Positions 37,732-51,200 of a DNA stretch of 64,000 nucleotides are shown one piece after another. The stretch comes from Parasponia andersonii. Lineage: Eukaryota; Streptophyta; Magnoliopsida; Rosales; Cannabaceae. The position numbers and the translations under genes were made by a program. How positions within the stretch are numbered: position 1 is the first letter of the stretch; every line of letters starts with the position of its first letter. The stretch spans positions 63,169-127,168 of the forward strand of contig JXTB01000070.1 in assembly GCA_002914805.1 (NCBI GenBank). Direction: 5' to 3'. Under the pieces are notes generated by a model, which saw nothing but the letters and a program-made list of their open reading frames with translations, was not told the DNA's origin and made no database searches.

Positions 37732-37784
37732 CGTTCTCATAACTTTGCGATTTAGAATGCCAAATTTTTGGACCTAGCACATAC

Positions 37785-38415
37785 ATAGTTCATGTTGAAA
37801 GAAGAAAAATGAATTAGCTACTTATATAATTATTTAATTGATTTTTGTGGCGTTGCTGATATGGAGAACTATGAGTTTTCGCAATTATTTTCACTTTATT
37901 TTTCAATATATGCTATCCGAAAATTCTAGCCTTTTGGTGGTTGTGGGTTTTACATCTCTTATTGGTAAAAAAAAACATTCAAAATTATATAAAGGAATGA
38001 GAATTAATATATCTTGTTACTTACGCTGGAAATACACAAGCTTTTTTCGATGAAATCTATGATTTTCTTTTTAACGCTCAAATGATAAAATCATGTACCC
38101 TGGTTCCACATTCAAATTATATTTTTCTTCCAAGACAATATTAATTAGGTGCCTTTTAGCATTTTAACATCTTTTAGAGGATTTCTACTTGCCTGCTTAT
38201 TTTAGATTTTGCCTTGTGTTAGGCAAATTTACCTTCTACATTTTTAATCTTACAAATCATCTTTGCTCATTGTATATCTACTAGGCTAATATACTAAATC
38301 TTTGCCCTGTTTTATGTTCTTCTAACATGATTCTTTATCATTTGGTTTCTTTTGCATTTAGCGCCTTTAGCATTATGATCAGTGCTTTTCCCACAGATCG
38401 GACACTACTTATATC
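37785..38415. other. Short host spacer between two copia fossils
   Basis: About 630 bp with no recognisable gene or repeat. Confidence 0.45.
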
Positions 38416-39592
38416 TGTTAGTGTATGTATTAGTTTGGCACCTTATAATCTTAGTGGGTTGTAATGAATAATATTTTACATTATCTTTCAATTGTAAATT
38501 CAATCTTGTGTACGTTTGGGTTATTCCGTGTGAACATCCTCCAAGACTAATTTGACAAGTTCATCAACTGAAGCAATTCAATCTTGTATATGTTTGGATT
38601 ATTCTGTGTAATCGTGCTCCAAGACATTTTTGACAAGTTCATCAACTGATGCAGCTAAAGTTTTGAAGCTCTTCACTAAATTGATTTTAATGGTTTAGGT
38701 GTTATGTCTAGTGGTCCGTATATTTAGATATTAGAGTATTTCATATACATATCTATTTAGCATGCTTTTATGCTCTTATGTTGTCAAGATGCCACTTTTA
38801 AGTTTGACTTTTTTCAAGAAAAGTTTGACTTTATTTGTCTTAATTGTGTGATTGATTGTTTAGTCAAGATGCCACCTTTAGATTTGAGTTCGATTCGTAT
38901 TTGTGTGTCAAATCAATGTGCCTGATTATTTTGTCAAGATGCCACCTTTAGATATTAGGTTGTGTAATACAATTGAGTCACTCCATATTTAGGTATTATG
39001 ATGACAACTATCATTTTTAGCTGAGTCAATTTGTATTTTTCTATAAAGATAGGAAGTATCTTTTCAGATTCTTTAAGCCCTTTGAGCATTACTTTTAGAG
39101 ATATTTTGAGAGACTTTCTTGCTTTGAGAGCAAGATTCTTTTTCTTATAGTTTTGTGTAGCTCTAAGTTTTCCATTATCGATCGAGTTTATTATTGATTC
39201 TGGTGAGAAAGTGAAGCTCTAAAGTTACCTAAAATCAAGAAAAGACCCGTATGTTGTTACTGGAGCTAGGAAGCTCATCAACAGCAGCTGAAGGAAGTTC
39301 TGCACAGGATTGAAGAAACATCTTCCATAGAGGAAATCGGAGTTCAAATCAACAAAAAACTAGAAGGAATTCTAGATTTTTGTATAAGACCTGTATTTGT
39401 ACTCTATTCATATTTCTAGCGTATTGATTGCCTGCTAGATTAGGTCCTGTGGCTGTTGACACAACTTGGTTATATTGAACCACGATAAAAGTCTGTTGTC
39501 TCTTCTTCATGTTTGCCATTTTTTAATTTTAAGTTCTACAAATCTGAAAATTTGGGAATCATGTTAGAACAGTTGAATAGCTTAACTCAACA
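38416..39592 (+). repeat. 5' LTR of the plus-strand SIRE-like element
   Basis: Partner of 45,792-46,811. Contains repeated GTCAAGATGCCACCTTTA blocks (about 38,790, 38,865 and 38,935), which explain its greater length than the 3' copy. Confidence 0.88.
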
Positions 39593-39594
39593 TT

Positions 39595-39609
39595 TGGTAT
39601 TAGAGCAGG
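39595..39609 (+). other. Primer-binding site of the plus-strand SIRE-like element
   Basis: TGGTATTAGAGCAGG, complementary to initiator tRNA-Met, lies two bases after the 5' LTR. Confidence 0.85.
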
Positions 39610-40009
39610 CATTGCTTGCAAGAGTCAATGAGTTTTTGGGTTTTTTCAGTTGTTTTAGTAGGTTCTTCGTGTTCTTATATGCTACTACTCTTTGTTGTGT
39701 TTCATATATTTTATATTTGTTTTGATTAAAAACTTATGAGGTTTTGAGTTTGTTTGGTTGAGTTTTGCATGAGTTTAACTCTTTGCCTTTCAAGTGTTTG
39801 ATCATTTGCCTCTTTTGAATTTTTTTGAATTTGTGTTTCTTTTCTCCTATGGATTCTGTTTATGAAGATGTGTCTGTCATAAGATGACCCATACTTGATG
39901 ACAACTTTTCCTCGTGGATAAACCGATTTGGGCTGCAATTGTTAATGGTTGGGAACCCTCTACTGTTATAAGAAATACGGTTATTGTACCCAAGCCACAC
40001 AAAGATTGG

Positions 40010-41080
40010 ATATAAGATGAGTTTACTTTTGCTAAGATGAATTCAAAAGGATTAAATGCTATTTTCAATGTTGTTGATACTCATCATTTTGAATATAATG
40101 TATCATAAATCTAAGGAGGCGTAGGCCATCGTTGAGATGTTATATGATGAATATGATGATATTGAAAGTCAATCTGACTATTGTCAGGTTGTTTGTCGAG
40201 ACATTAATGACAATTTAGAAGGAGAGAAACTGAATCAAGATAACTTCAATGCTCTTAGTGAGGAACTAAGTTTTATGCAACAAAAATTTCTCAAAACCAT
40301 CTGATCAAAATGTCATATTCTTAAAAAATTTAGATCTTAGATTTCAATGTAGAGAGAGAATGGACGTTTAGAAAACTTTTAAGAGGAATGTGCTAACATC
40401 ATCATGAAGAATGCTAATGCAACGAATGCAACCTAGAGCGAAAGTGAAGAGAAAAATGAGAACTCTAATATGACAAGCAACCTTGTTTCATTTGCTGCAA
40501 AATCCAAAGTGAAAGGCCAATGCTCAGACAATTAATCTAATTATTCTGATAGTGATCTATTAGATGATGCCTATCAAAATATGCATGATCAGTGGTTAAG
40601 AATGGCAAATAAAATCAAGGTCAAAGAAGTTCTCATATGTAGCCTGAAGGAAGAAAAGTAGTGCTACAAAGAGATGCTCACTAATCTGAGAACAAGACTG
40701 CAAGATTCTCAGGATAAGCTTGTGAAAACACAAAAGGAGCTAGATGAGTCTAAGGAGAGAATTCAGTATCTCACCAATGATTCTGAAAAATTGGATCTAA
40801 TCCTTGGAGTTTGATAGAAGCCAACTGATAAATCAGGCTTGGGTTACTATAATCAACCCTCACACTCATAGAAAAAGGTAGTACAAATCAGTCCTTTTAG
40901 GTTTAAAAGGAAATTAAGAATTGAAATAGATGAGAGTTCAATGCCTCATCCTAAGGTACACTTTTTATCCAAACCTCTCAAGGATATTCATTTATTCCAA
41001 CTTGCTTTTTTTGTGGAAAAATTGGTCACATCAAACCAAAATGCTTCAAGTTGTTAAAGTTATTAAGAAAAAGAGCAAGG
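40010..41080 (+). pseudogene. Gag remnant of the plus-strand SIRE-like element
   Basis: Long hydrophilic, coiled-coil-rich gag text, then a CCHC zinc knuckle CFFCGKIGHIKPKC at about 41,003-41,045. The gene order and PBS distance fit copia gag. Broken. Confidence 0.75.
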
Positions 41081-41194
41081 ATGACCTAGAACAATATTTT
41101 GAAAATAGATTAAAAAAACAAAAGCAAGTTGGGCAAAAGTATGTTTGGGTTCCTCAGAAAATCAAATGTTTTGTTGCATACACTTCACTAATCA

Positions 41195-41900
41195 CTTATA
41201 ATTTCGAAGATTGGAATTTTGATAGTGGATGCTCAAGGCATATAACAAGGAACAAATCTTTTTTTTACTGATTTTTTTGAAACTACTAATGGATTTGTTA
41301 TTTTTAGTGATAGCAAAAAAGATCAGATTCTTGGTATAAGAAACTTGTGTGTGGATGGATTTCCTATTCTTAAAAAGATGCTGCTGGTGGAAAGGCTTAA
41401 AGAAAATCTCATTAGCATAAGTCAAATATATGATGACTAGCTTTTTGTGCAATTCAACTAAAAGTATTGTCTGGTGTTAGACTGCCATTGGAAATACGTT
41501 ATGAAAGGTGTTAGATTGAATGACAATTTCTATATGCTGAGTAGTGTCAAAACATGCCTGAGAGTAGATCTGACAAAAATTGAATCGTGGCATCAAGTGC
41601 TTAGTCATCTTAATGTCATAGACATGATCAGAACCAACAAATACCAAGTATAAGAGGTGTTCTAGTCCTTCAACCTCCCAAAAATCCCATTTGTAGACCG
41701 CGTCAAATGGGAAAGCAATCAAGGAGTCAACCTAAGTTAATTCAACACCCTGTGACAAGCAGGTGTTTGGAACTCATGTACATAGATCTCATAGGTCCGG
41801 TTCAAACTGAGAGCATAGCTAGAAAGAGATATATATTTATGTATGTTTTGATAATCTCGATGACATTCAAAAGGAAAGTGAACCTGATCTAATAATCAGG
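41195..41900 (+). pseudogene. Protease/pre-integrase and early integrase remnant of the plus-strand SIRE-like element
   Basis: WNFDSGCSRHITRNKS near 41,213 is the copia protease-adjacent block. LKENLISISQI follows near 41,398. LGHLN-like text and PVTSRCLELMYIDLIGPVQTESI near 41,753-41,817 are the beginning of the integrase core. Beyond this the frame is lost. Fossil. Confidence 0.75.
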
Positions 41901-43026
41901 AGGAGAACTCAAGTAATAAAGTTATTGTTCTTGATATTCCTAGATCAAACAAATCAATGACTGGATCTAACACAAGGAGCTCAATGAAATACCAAACTTC
42001 AATTGCTAATATAGCAGCCTCAAAGCCATCCAAGGTGCCAATACTAAGATTATTGCTAAGGAGAAAGTAAAACTGCTGCCACCTATTCTATTTTCACTCT
42101 TGATGTGAAGTCTCTTCTAGACAAGGCATTCAATTTCTCTTTTTACATAACGGTAATTCATCTTCAACACAAGGAGCAGATCGGCTCATTTATTTTGAGC
42201 GACCAATAAAAGTCTCTAATTTTACTGAGTGAGGTCTTCTAGATATCTTGACCAAATAAGGATAGATCAAGAATGTTCAGAACTTTCCTCCACTATGCCT
42301 AACCTTGATCTAAAATTTCTATTATAACATTGGGAAAATTTTCAATAAGCCAAAGTTTCCACTGTATCACAAGTGGTAACTCTCAGGGCATTGATCTTAG
42401 CAAGTGGGTTTTTTGATATCATTGTGACAATTGGAGGATGTTTGACTAAGGAGACTCGGTAAGAAATATCAAGTTTTTTTGAAAAGACAAATAAATGCAA
42501 AGATTATAATTTTAGAGACTCAAGTTCAATGTCTCTTGAATCATTTTTACTCGACGGTTCCAAGGTCACATTCTCATGTTCCCCTTCTCCACCTACATAT
42601 AAAGCTATTGATGATAGTGAGCATATTGATGGGTATCATGTTTTTTAAGATAATGCTGATGGTAATCAAGATACTGACAATGATGATCATATTAGTGAAG
42701 TTCCTAGTGGTAATATTCAAGGTAATGTAGGAGGGAGTATTTGACTATAGCAAATGCATATGTTTAAGGGATATCCACTCAGGGGAGTCTTCCTAGATTG
42801 TAGTAGGCACACTGATGTTGGTCAAATCTATTATATCCTATCAAAACTTCAACATGTGGTGAATCAGACTCTCAACCTAACACATCTCTCACTAAAGTGA
42901 TGACTAACTTGCCACTATTAGACTCTAGCTCTAAAGTGAAGCAACCGTTAGGATATTGACCTACGAAGGTTTTATTCAAATCTTTGTTCACACATATTGA
43001 ACTGATGAGTTCAAGAATGAGGCTCT

Positions 43027-45013
43027 TGTCACGACCCAAAACCCAGGCTAGTGGCAGAAGGGGAATTTCACAATGGTGGAAAATTCCTTGATTTATTTGA
43101 AAAGTGTCAGAAGTCCTAGTTTTTATAAAACAGTCCATTTAAATAAAATAATCAGAATTCCATCCCGTGAACCACTCCCACAATTCGTATACACCATTAA
43201 ACATGGATTGAACAATTACTTAAAAATACGAAATTAAATATAAAACCTAGCATCATCATCATCCACCAAAAAGTCAAACACCAGAATGACATACATCAGT
43301 TTGCAGACAAAATAGAAACCAATAATCTTGGTTCAATGCTAACACAAAATCCAAATAGTTCAAAGACTACGATAACAAACTCTTAGCATTACCAAGAGGC
43401 GAATTACAATCCAGATGACCTCTTACTCCTCTTGATCACCAAGATCGCACTGGACACCACCTAAGGAGGAAGGCAGGGGGGAGTGAGCATAAAATACCCA
43501 GTAAGAAAAATAATTATCTTGATTGAAAATATTTTTGTGATGGAGAATTCTTGCATGGTTAGTTTAGTCCAAAACATCCATATATGTAATCCAAACCGGA
43601 AATCCATATATATATAAAAAGTAGTGTAATCAAAACTATTCAATTCATATGCACATGAAACAAATCAACCCATACCCATGAGCTCACATCCTCTCATCTG
43701 TGGAAACCCAGAATGATGGCACTAAGTGTATCCAACTACCTGCCTGATACCTAAGTCCATACCTGGAAAGGACACCCATGTGTCGCCTACCAAACCTAGA
43801 GAGGCAACTGAATTGTGTACACCTGCCAAATGGGGAGGTAATTAGAAGTAACAAGACCCAACGCGAGTTTACGGACTTTCACTGATGGTGGGGCATGCAG
43901 CGCCATACTATAGACCCACGATGCTCATGTATGATCCTATGACACGTGCAATACCGAACTGAAGTGTGAAAATAACTATGCTCTGGTTTTTCAATAAAAT
44001 CGGCATACTAGGTTTTTATAGAAAAATGGGCAGCATAACGACCTTATTTTTAATATACCCAAAATAACTTGCACTCAAGAAATTCCCAGAGCAATATAGT
44101 ATATATCTCATACAATAAATTCCCATCACAGACATTTAAATACTCTAAAAATCACATTTATTCTCGTAAGTTGCAGAAAGTAAGTTTTATTCGAAAACGA
44201 TGTAAAACACAAGTAATTGAATCTCTACCTCGCTCAAATAGTAATACCACGCTATTTAATCCTCAAGGTGTTGTTGACGATCGCCCGGAGGGTCGGGAAC
44301 CAATTCTAAGCCCTCGATCGTCCTTTTGTGAAAAACCAACTTCTCACCGGAGCTTCAATTTCACAAACGGACCTCTTCACTGAATTCCTAGCACCCAAAA
44401 TAGCTAAGTTAGACATATAACTTGTCCAATTTGGGTATGCGCCCACACCGGGCTGGTGGCACGTAAAACGAGACAAAATCTTGACCGTCCGATCTCCATT
44501 TTTCGAGTACATTCCAAAAAGAACTCAAAAACACAATCCAATGGCCGGATCAAAAACTAAAATTCAAAAACTCAAAATACCCAAAAAAGGCAATTTTTGA
44601 TTCGTACAGTATGGAGTTGAGATATATATACCTTGACCATCCTTACGACGATACGAATCCAACGGAACCGGTTTGGAGTCAGATGGTGGCCGGAATCTTC
44701 GTCTGTGACGAAAAGTCCGAATGGCCCCTTTCGTCTTCTCCATCGACAGTGGCTACTCCGGCGGCTGGCGACCGGCTCGTGGTGGCATGGGGGAGGCTCA
44801 TCGGTGATTTGCTCAGTCAGACGGAGCTTGGAAAGCGGCGCGGCTTCCTTTGGCTGAGAGAGTGAGGGAGACGAGGGAGAGAAAGAGAAAGAGAGAGAGA
44901 GAGTGATCTGGGGGAGAGAGTGAAACGAGAGGGAGGAGAGAGAGAGACGATATATATATATATGTAATCTGATCAAAAGACCATTTTACCCCTAAAGAAA
45001 CTGGGTTTTTACA
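43027..45013 (+). mobile_element. Solo LTR, family B reference copy (probable Ty3/gypsy Del/Tekay-like)
   Basis: 1,987 bp from TGTCACGACCC to GGGTTTTTACA, flanked by a perfect 5 bp duplication gctct (43,022-43,026 and 45,014-45,018). No internal region. Open stretches at 44,572-44,976 on both strands come from its GA-rich and GC-rich 3' part and are not genes. A (GA)n tract and a (TA)n tract lie at 44,876-44,965. Confidence 0.9.
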
Positions 45014-45791
45014 GCTCTAATGAACCTTTTTACTCATATGACCATGAAGAGCTTTCAATGTCACTATCAAAATGTCAGGACCATTGCCACTACTAAAGCA
45101 CCTCCTATGCTTGATGAATTAAATAATTTGGGTCTCAAGACTAATTCCTAGAAATACGAGTTGTTCACCAAATATAAGGAAGGTTGCTAAGCAACAGGGG
45201 CTGAGGCTACCTAAATATAGAGTATTAAACCTAGGATCTCTGAGTTTAAGAGCAAATAAGACAGTAGGAGACAATCTTCAAAGAGAGACGTACCTACACC
45301 AACTAAGGAGGAGAAACTTCAAGCTACATCTACTCAGGGAGAGTAACCTCACAATGCAACAATTATTTCTAGTTCTGCTGAGGTTACTATGAACACTTTG
45401 AAATATAAATTATAGTTCAAGGGGACTGTGATGTATTTGGCTCTAATTGTAATACATCATTAATCACACCTATGGCCACATTTGCCTATAAGTACCAAAA
45501 AGAAGAGATTAAAGAAGAAGTCTGGTATTGTAGCCATAGAGTCAAATTTATCTTCTAGGAAATCATTCAGGCTTGACTCTTCTTAACCCTTTGCTTTCTA
45601 GTTATCAGACTCCTTTTGCTCAAAAAAAGGAAGAAGATGGTTTTCTTTTAAGATCTCTTGGACTCTGCTATATTTCTTGGGTTTTGGTGTTTTTTTTCTC
45701 ATGTGTTTCTTTTTATAAGTGGAAGGTTTGTACCTACTTCAGTTTTTGTGTATTTAATATTTTGATCACAAGGATGCCATAAGGTGGAGAT

Positions 45792-46811
45792 TGATAGTGT
45801 ATGTATTAGTTTGACACCTTGTGATCTTGGTGGGTTAAAATAAATAATAATTTACTTTGTATTTCATTTGTAAATTCAGTCTTACATATGTTTGGATTAT
45901 TCTGTATAATTGTACTCCAAGACTATTTTGACAAGTTCATCAACTGAAGTAGTTAAAGTTTTGAAACTTTTCACCAAACTGGTTTCAATGGATTAGGTGC
46001 TATGTCTAGAGGTCTGCATGTTTAGACATTAAAGTATTTCATATACATATCTATTTAGTATATTTTTATACTTTGTCTATTACATCAATGTCTCAGCTTG
46101 TATTATCAAGATACCACCTTTAAATCAATGTGCTTGATTGTTTTGTCAAGAGGCTACCTTTAGATCTAAGGTTGTGTGATACATCTGAGTCACTGCATGT
46201 TTAGACATTATGATGATAGTTGTTATTTTTAGCCGAGTCAGATTCTATTTTCCTATATATATAGTAAGTATCTTTTCAGATTGTCTATGCCCTTTGAGAA
46301 TTACTTTTAGAGATATTTTGAGAGGCTTTCTTGCATTGAGAGCAAGTTTTTTCTTCCTTTGAGTTTTGTATGATTTAGCTTTATGTATTCTATTATCCAT
46401 AGAGTTCACTGTTAATTCCAGTGAGAAGGTAAAGTTCTATGGTTACTTGAAATCATGAAGAGACCCGTGCGTTCTTACTGGAGCTAGGAAGTTCATCAAT
46501 GGCAACTGAAGGGAGTTCAGCACAAGGTTGAAGAAGTATCTTCCACAGAGGAAATCAGAATTCAAATTGGTGACAAACTAGAAGGGAGTTCTAGATTTTT
46601 GTATAAGACCTGCATTTCTACTCTATTCATATTTCTAGTGGATTGATTGCTTGTTGGACTAGGTCCCGTAGATGTAGACACAACTTAGTTGTGCTGAACC
46701 ACGATAAATTTCTGGTGTCTTTTCTTCGTATTTACCATCTGTTTGTTTTAAGTTCTACAAATTTGGAAATCTAGGAATCGTAAAAGAACAGACGAGTAGC
46801 CTAACTCAATA
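45792..46811 (+). repeat. 3' LTR of the plus-strand SIRE-like element
   Basis: Partner of 38,416-39,592, preceded by the purine-rich AAGGTGGAGATT (45,781-45,792). The CAAGATGCCACC block is present in fewer copies here. Confidence 0.88.
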
Positions 46812-47889
46812 ATATTTATGGTTCTACAAGGCCAGGGCTCTCCTTGAATGGCCTTATCACAGGGTAAAGCAGCGAAATAATTTCCTTTATGAACTTTTTT
46901 TTGACTTGTACGTAGTCTATCCTTTGTTCTTTCTCTATTGTACTGAAATCTGCTATCACGGGGTAAAGCAGCGAAATCTGCTATCACTTTGTAATGCAGC
47001 TCATTGCGTTAATTGATGGATTGCGTATAGCATGAACACTTGTGTATAATAACTCTATTGCATTTCTTGGGCGTGTAAATTGAAAAATCGAAGCTGTCAT
47101 CCTATATCGAATAATCTAGATCCTTACTATCTATGTCTGGGGACTTTATGACTAAATCATGGGAGCTATAAGTGACCCAGAACATACACCATGTACAAGT
47201 ATACAAATTCATTGATTTGTCACTAGTAAATGTTAAACTAGTAATATCATAAATTTCATTTATTTTTCCTCTCAGTTTGACCAAACAAAGTGGAGACCAT
47301 TTCTAAAAATCTACATTTATATGTGGCTTAAGTCTGGTGAAGTTCAATTTATGATTCAAAAAAAAGAGACCAAGTCACCAAGGTATATGCATTTTAGGTC
47401 TTGTGATGTTTCACAGCTAAAGAAACCAAAGTATATCCTTTTATTCTTTTTTTTTGTTGGGGGGGGGGGGGTGGCCTCAAAATTCAAATTAGTTCATGTC
47501 TTACGTAGGTCAGTCCATACAACTACTCAGTGGTACTTTGATGCATATATAACTCCTTAGTCCTCGCGATTTTCGGATATTGAGATTGGATTATAACCTA
47601 AGCCTAAACCACGACTATATTTCTTTTCTGTCGACAAAAACACTTGCTTGATGAATAGTTTTTTTAGAAAAATGAAAGAAAGATTTATTTGAGCTTGTTT
47701 GAGAAAGTCTCCATAATTTATTTCTCTTTAATACCAAAAGGGACAATAAATAAAATTATTGTCTAACAAAGAAATAGAGAAACAAAACAAACCTGCAATC
47801 ATACAATTTAAGAGAAAATGAGTAAGAAAAATGGAACAAAGAATAAAAATAGACCAACGATTAGGATTCCTATTTTTTGTCGATTAACA
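46812..47889. other. Intergenic spacer with a short repeated motif
   Basis: No protein-like gene. At 46,855-47,000 the string TATCACGGGGTAAAGCAGCG and close variants occur three times. A poly-G run lies at 47,460-47,471. Confidence 0.45.
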
Positions 47890-48258
47890 TGTATTCCATA
47901 AGGGAAAACCACATAACCTTGGATTCTCTTCAAAAGAAGACCTTCGAAAAGTCTCTATTTTGCCATCTTAGGATATTGGACTTGTAAGCTGGTTTAGGGA
48001 TACATTTAAGAATTAAAGAAATTTGAGGTTTGCCAACTACTAAGAATTTCTCCTAAAAGCTTGTTCTTGGAGAGGTCTAAAGACTTGGGTACTGTGAGGT
48101 TTCCAATAGATAAGGGAATGAGGCCTGTGAAACAGTTCGTTTCCAAGTTAAGCGCAACTAGTGATCCAATATTTCCCATTGTATTTGGAACCTTTCTATA
48201 TAATTCATTGTGACTCAAATCCAACAACTTCAAAATACTTTTTTCATGAGACAACGAT

Positions 48259-51200
48259 TCTATAAACCCAACTTTTAGATGGTAAGTTGACCAAATTTTT
48301 TTTAAAAAAATTAAATATTATATATATAAGTTTTCTCTCTCTCTTTTCTCTCCCCCCACCCCCTCCCAACGTGCTGGAAATTTCGAAAAATAAATTTTAA
48401 AAAAATGATTTTACCAAAACGATTTTACCGAAAACGATTTCCGCAGTTTTAAAAACAAATCAAGAACACAGCGAAATAGGTATTTTAAAATTTTCTTAAA
48501 ATTTTACAAAATAAAAACATAAGATCGTTGATCTAACATAAATCAATTCATGAATCTTGGTTTAGATAAAACCTGAAAGTGCTTCACAACCATTGAGCTT
48601 TCCCATCAATTCTCTAGAGCCCGTTGAATGATCCAGTGTGTGGGCACCTTCTTGATTCCCAGAGTGAATAATCCGTAAGACGATCTTCTTTCTCCTTGAT
48701 TGCACGTCTATGACAATGGGTATCTCTCCCTTAGCGGCCATAAATGAACACGGGACATCTCCAGCAGTGGCTCGTCTCTCCCACTCTCTCTTTTTCTCTC
48801 TATATTTCAAAATCTACAGTCAATGGACTGTTATAGGCGTGTGGCTCTTGTGTATAGGCTTAGGAGAACTTTACTCTTAAGTATTAGAGAGATATAAACT
48901 CTAATAGGCTTATTAGGCTCAATTGACCATTCAATTAGTATTGGGCTATGTGTGAGCTAGAGAGGGGACCTTTTGGATCCAAATAGTCTAAGTTCCAATG
49001 GGCCAACTATCCATAATTATAATTAACTCTTAATTATGACTGGCCATGTCCATTAATATTGGGGCACTCTACTATAGGCCCAATATTAGACTCTTAGACT
49101 AAATGTCATATATTTTCTGTGAAGCTAATTAACACTTTAATTAACTTGATTCATTTAGCATATATTATACCTGCAAATATACCCCCGACGCAATGCCATA
49201 CTAGTGAGGTGAAATTACTGTATTACCCCTCTAGTACATATTTACCTTTGAGTTGCCATTTTTCATCTAATGGATAATAATTGACTACGGTATTTGTAAC
49301 TGCCCATACAAACACAGTCAAATTTACAAATTGAATACTTGATGCCTGGTTTTTGACTATCTAAGTCCTTAAAAAAATTCAAAGTGATATTATATGCATG
49401 GTGTCCAAATCGTGAAAGGCGTTCTCATCAATTCACAAATCTTATCTTTCAAGATACTGGAGTTCAAACCATGTAATCGGAACTAGTCCTTTAGTAAGTC
49501 AAAAAGATAAAACTCATGAAAGCAAGTCCGACAATCTCTAGGATTAATGTAATCTTGCAATAGTACTAGATTAGTGAAAGATAGAATATTGAGTTACGAC
49601 ATTTAACCTTAAATTCTATTTTCACTTGGTCCAGTTCAATGCACTTATAACTTTCTTATAACGCACTAGTGTTTCTATCCGAAGTCAGACACTTCGATGA
49701 TTGGAGACTTCATCAATCCTGTTGAAATAGACAACACTATATTCTATGGCAAAATAAAGTATTCCATCTTTATTTGTAGAATTTGAACTTTTAATTTAGG
49801 CATAATAAAATAAAGAATTTAGTCTCCCACATGTGAACACTTCACACGAACAATTATATATTACTCATTATTAGTCATGGAAACTTTTAGATGTTTGCAT
49901 AATAAAAAACATAAACATCACATGTATATTATTGGGACATAATATAGAATTTATTAATAACAAATAGATAACACTTAAATCAATAAACATTGTTTAAAAT
50001 GCCAAACAAAGAAATTGCTTTCTATGGCATATTCACAACACGACGTTCCTCTATCACTCACTCTCTCTTGTCACTCTCGATTGAAGGAAGGCCAATGAGA
50101 AGCTACCAATGGAGCTCTCTACACCGCCTGCTGCATGCACTACCCATCCCCGCCACTGCTAAGTATTCCATTGTCGAGAAATGTCTTTTTTAGTTGCAGA
50201 GAGGTTTGAATTTCTGGTGATAATTCCAGCCGTTTCAATATGTGTTCTTGGGCTTGTTAGATTTGTCTTGTCGAAAAAAACCTCAAGGTATATATTTCAC
50301 GATCCTATTTTGCCCGGATTAAAAGTTGTTATTTTTGTGTAGTTTTAAGATTGGTTCTGACTTTTGATCTGACTGTTAGATTGTGTTTTTGATATCATTT
50401 TTAGAATGTACTCAAAAAATTGTGAAGTTTTATATATATATTGATGATGTTTTGTGACTGGCATAAAAAGAGATATCTAATGGCTTAGATTTTTTCTCAT
50501 TTTGTGTGCCACTGATATGGTGTCTATTCGGACCCAAATAGCTCAAATTATATGTTTAACTTAGCTATTTTGGGTACTAAGAATTCAATAGATAGGTTTG
50601 CTTATAGATTTAATGCTCCGTTGAATCAAGTGAGCGATCGAAGACATGGAATTAGTGCCCGACCCTCCGAACGATTGTCCAACGATACCTTGAGGATTCA
50701 ATAGTGTGGTATTACTATTCTAGTGGGGTAGAAATTCTATTATCTCTGTTTTATATCATTTTTTTTAAAACTTAATTTCTGCAACACACGGTGATAAATG
50801 AGATTTATAAACTGTTTTGAATATATGTGATGGAATTAAATTGTATTATATATATTTGATTGTTCTGGGATTTTTCTAAGTGCATATTATTTTGGATATA
50901 TTAAAATATGGTCTTTATGCTGCCCATTTTCTATAAAATTTAATTAACCATTTTATTAAATACCAGAGCACCATTCGAACTTAAATTACTGCATGGCTAT
51001 ATTTACATATTAGTTCAGAATACACGTGTCATAGGATCACACATGATTACCAGGTTAGCATTATGGAGTTTTTACAGTGTGATGCTACGGCCCCACTGAT
51101 GGTGTGGAGTCTATGAACCCACGTGGGTTTTCCTTCTGATTACCTCCCTAGTTGGTAAGTGTAGGTAATGCGGTTGCCCCTCTTGGTTTACTAGGTGACA

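Larger units (their letters stand above)
24699..37779 (-). mobile_element. SIRE-like Ty1/copia retrotransposon, broken, with three nested insertions
   Basis: On the minus strand the order is 5' LTR (29,664-37,779 including insertions), primer-binding site, gag, pol start and 3' LTR (24,699-25,579). The primer-binding site TGGTATTAGAGC (tRNA-Met type) and the polypurine tract before TGTTAAGTCC are those of SIRE/Maximus-like elements. Gag and the pre-integrase region are readable; reverse transcriptase and integrase cores are not, so much of pol is gone. Three later insertions sit in the 5' LTR: a CACTA transposon, a family-B solo LTR and an Athila/Tat-like solo LTR. The 3' LTR may extend to 24,086, where catac (24,081-24,085) matches catac at 37,780-37,784, but that extension does not align clearly. 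Old fossil. Confidence 0.82.
38416..46811 (+). mobile_element. SIRE-like Ty1/copia retrotransposon, broken, with a nested solo LTR
   Basis: LTRs at 38,416-39,592 and 45,792-46,811 start TGTTAGTGTATG and TGATAGTGTATG and match throughout. A TTGGTATTAGAGCAGG primer-binding site follows the first. Flanks atatc (38,411-38,415) and atatt (46,812-46,816) are a target-site duplication with one difference. The interior reads gag with zinc knuckle and the start of pol; no reverse transcriptase could be read. The family-B solo LTR at 43,027-45,013 sits inside. Several large losses and many breaks make it a fossil. Confidence 0.87.

Noticed and set aside
37838-38053. 71-codon frame in the spacer between the two SIRE-like elements
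   Set aside because: No recognisable domain, no splice or promoter context, and AT-rich composition.
44572-44976. Open frames on both strands near the end of the family-B LTR
   Set aside because: They lie in a GA/GC-rich LTR segment shared with other copies where the frame is not kept.
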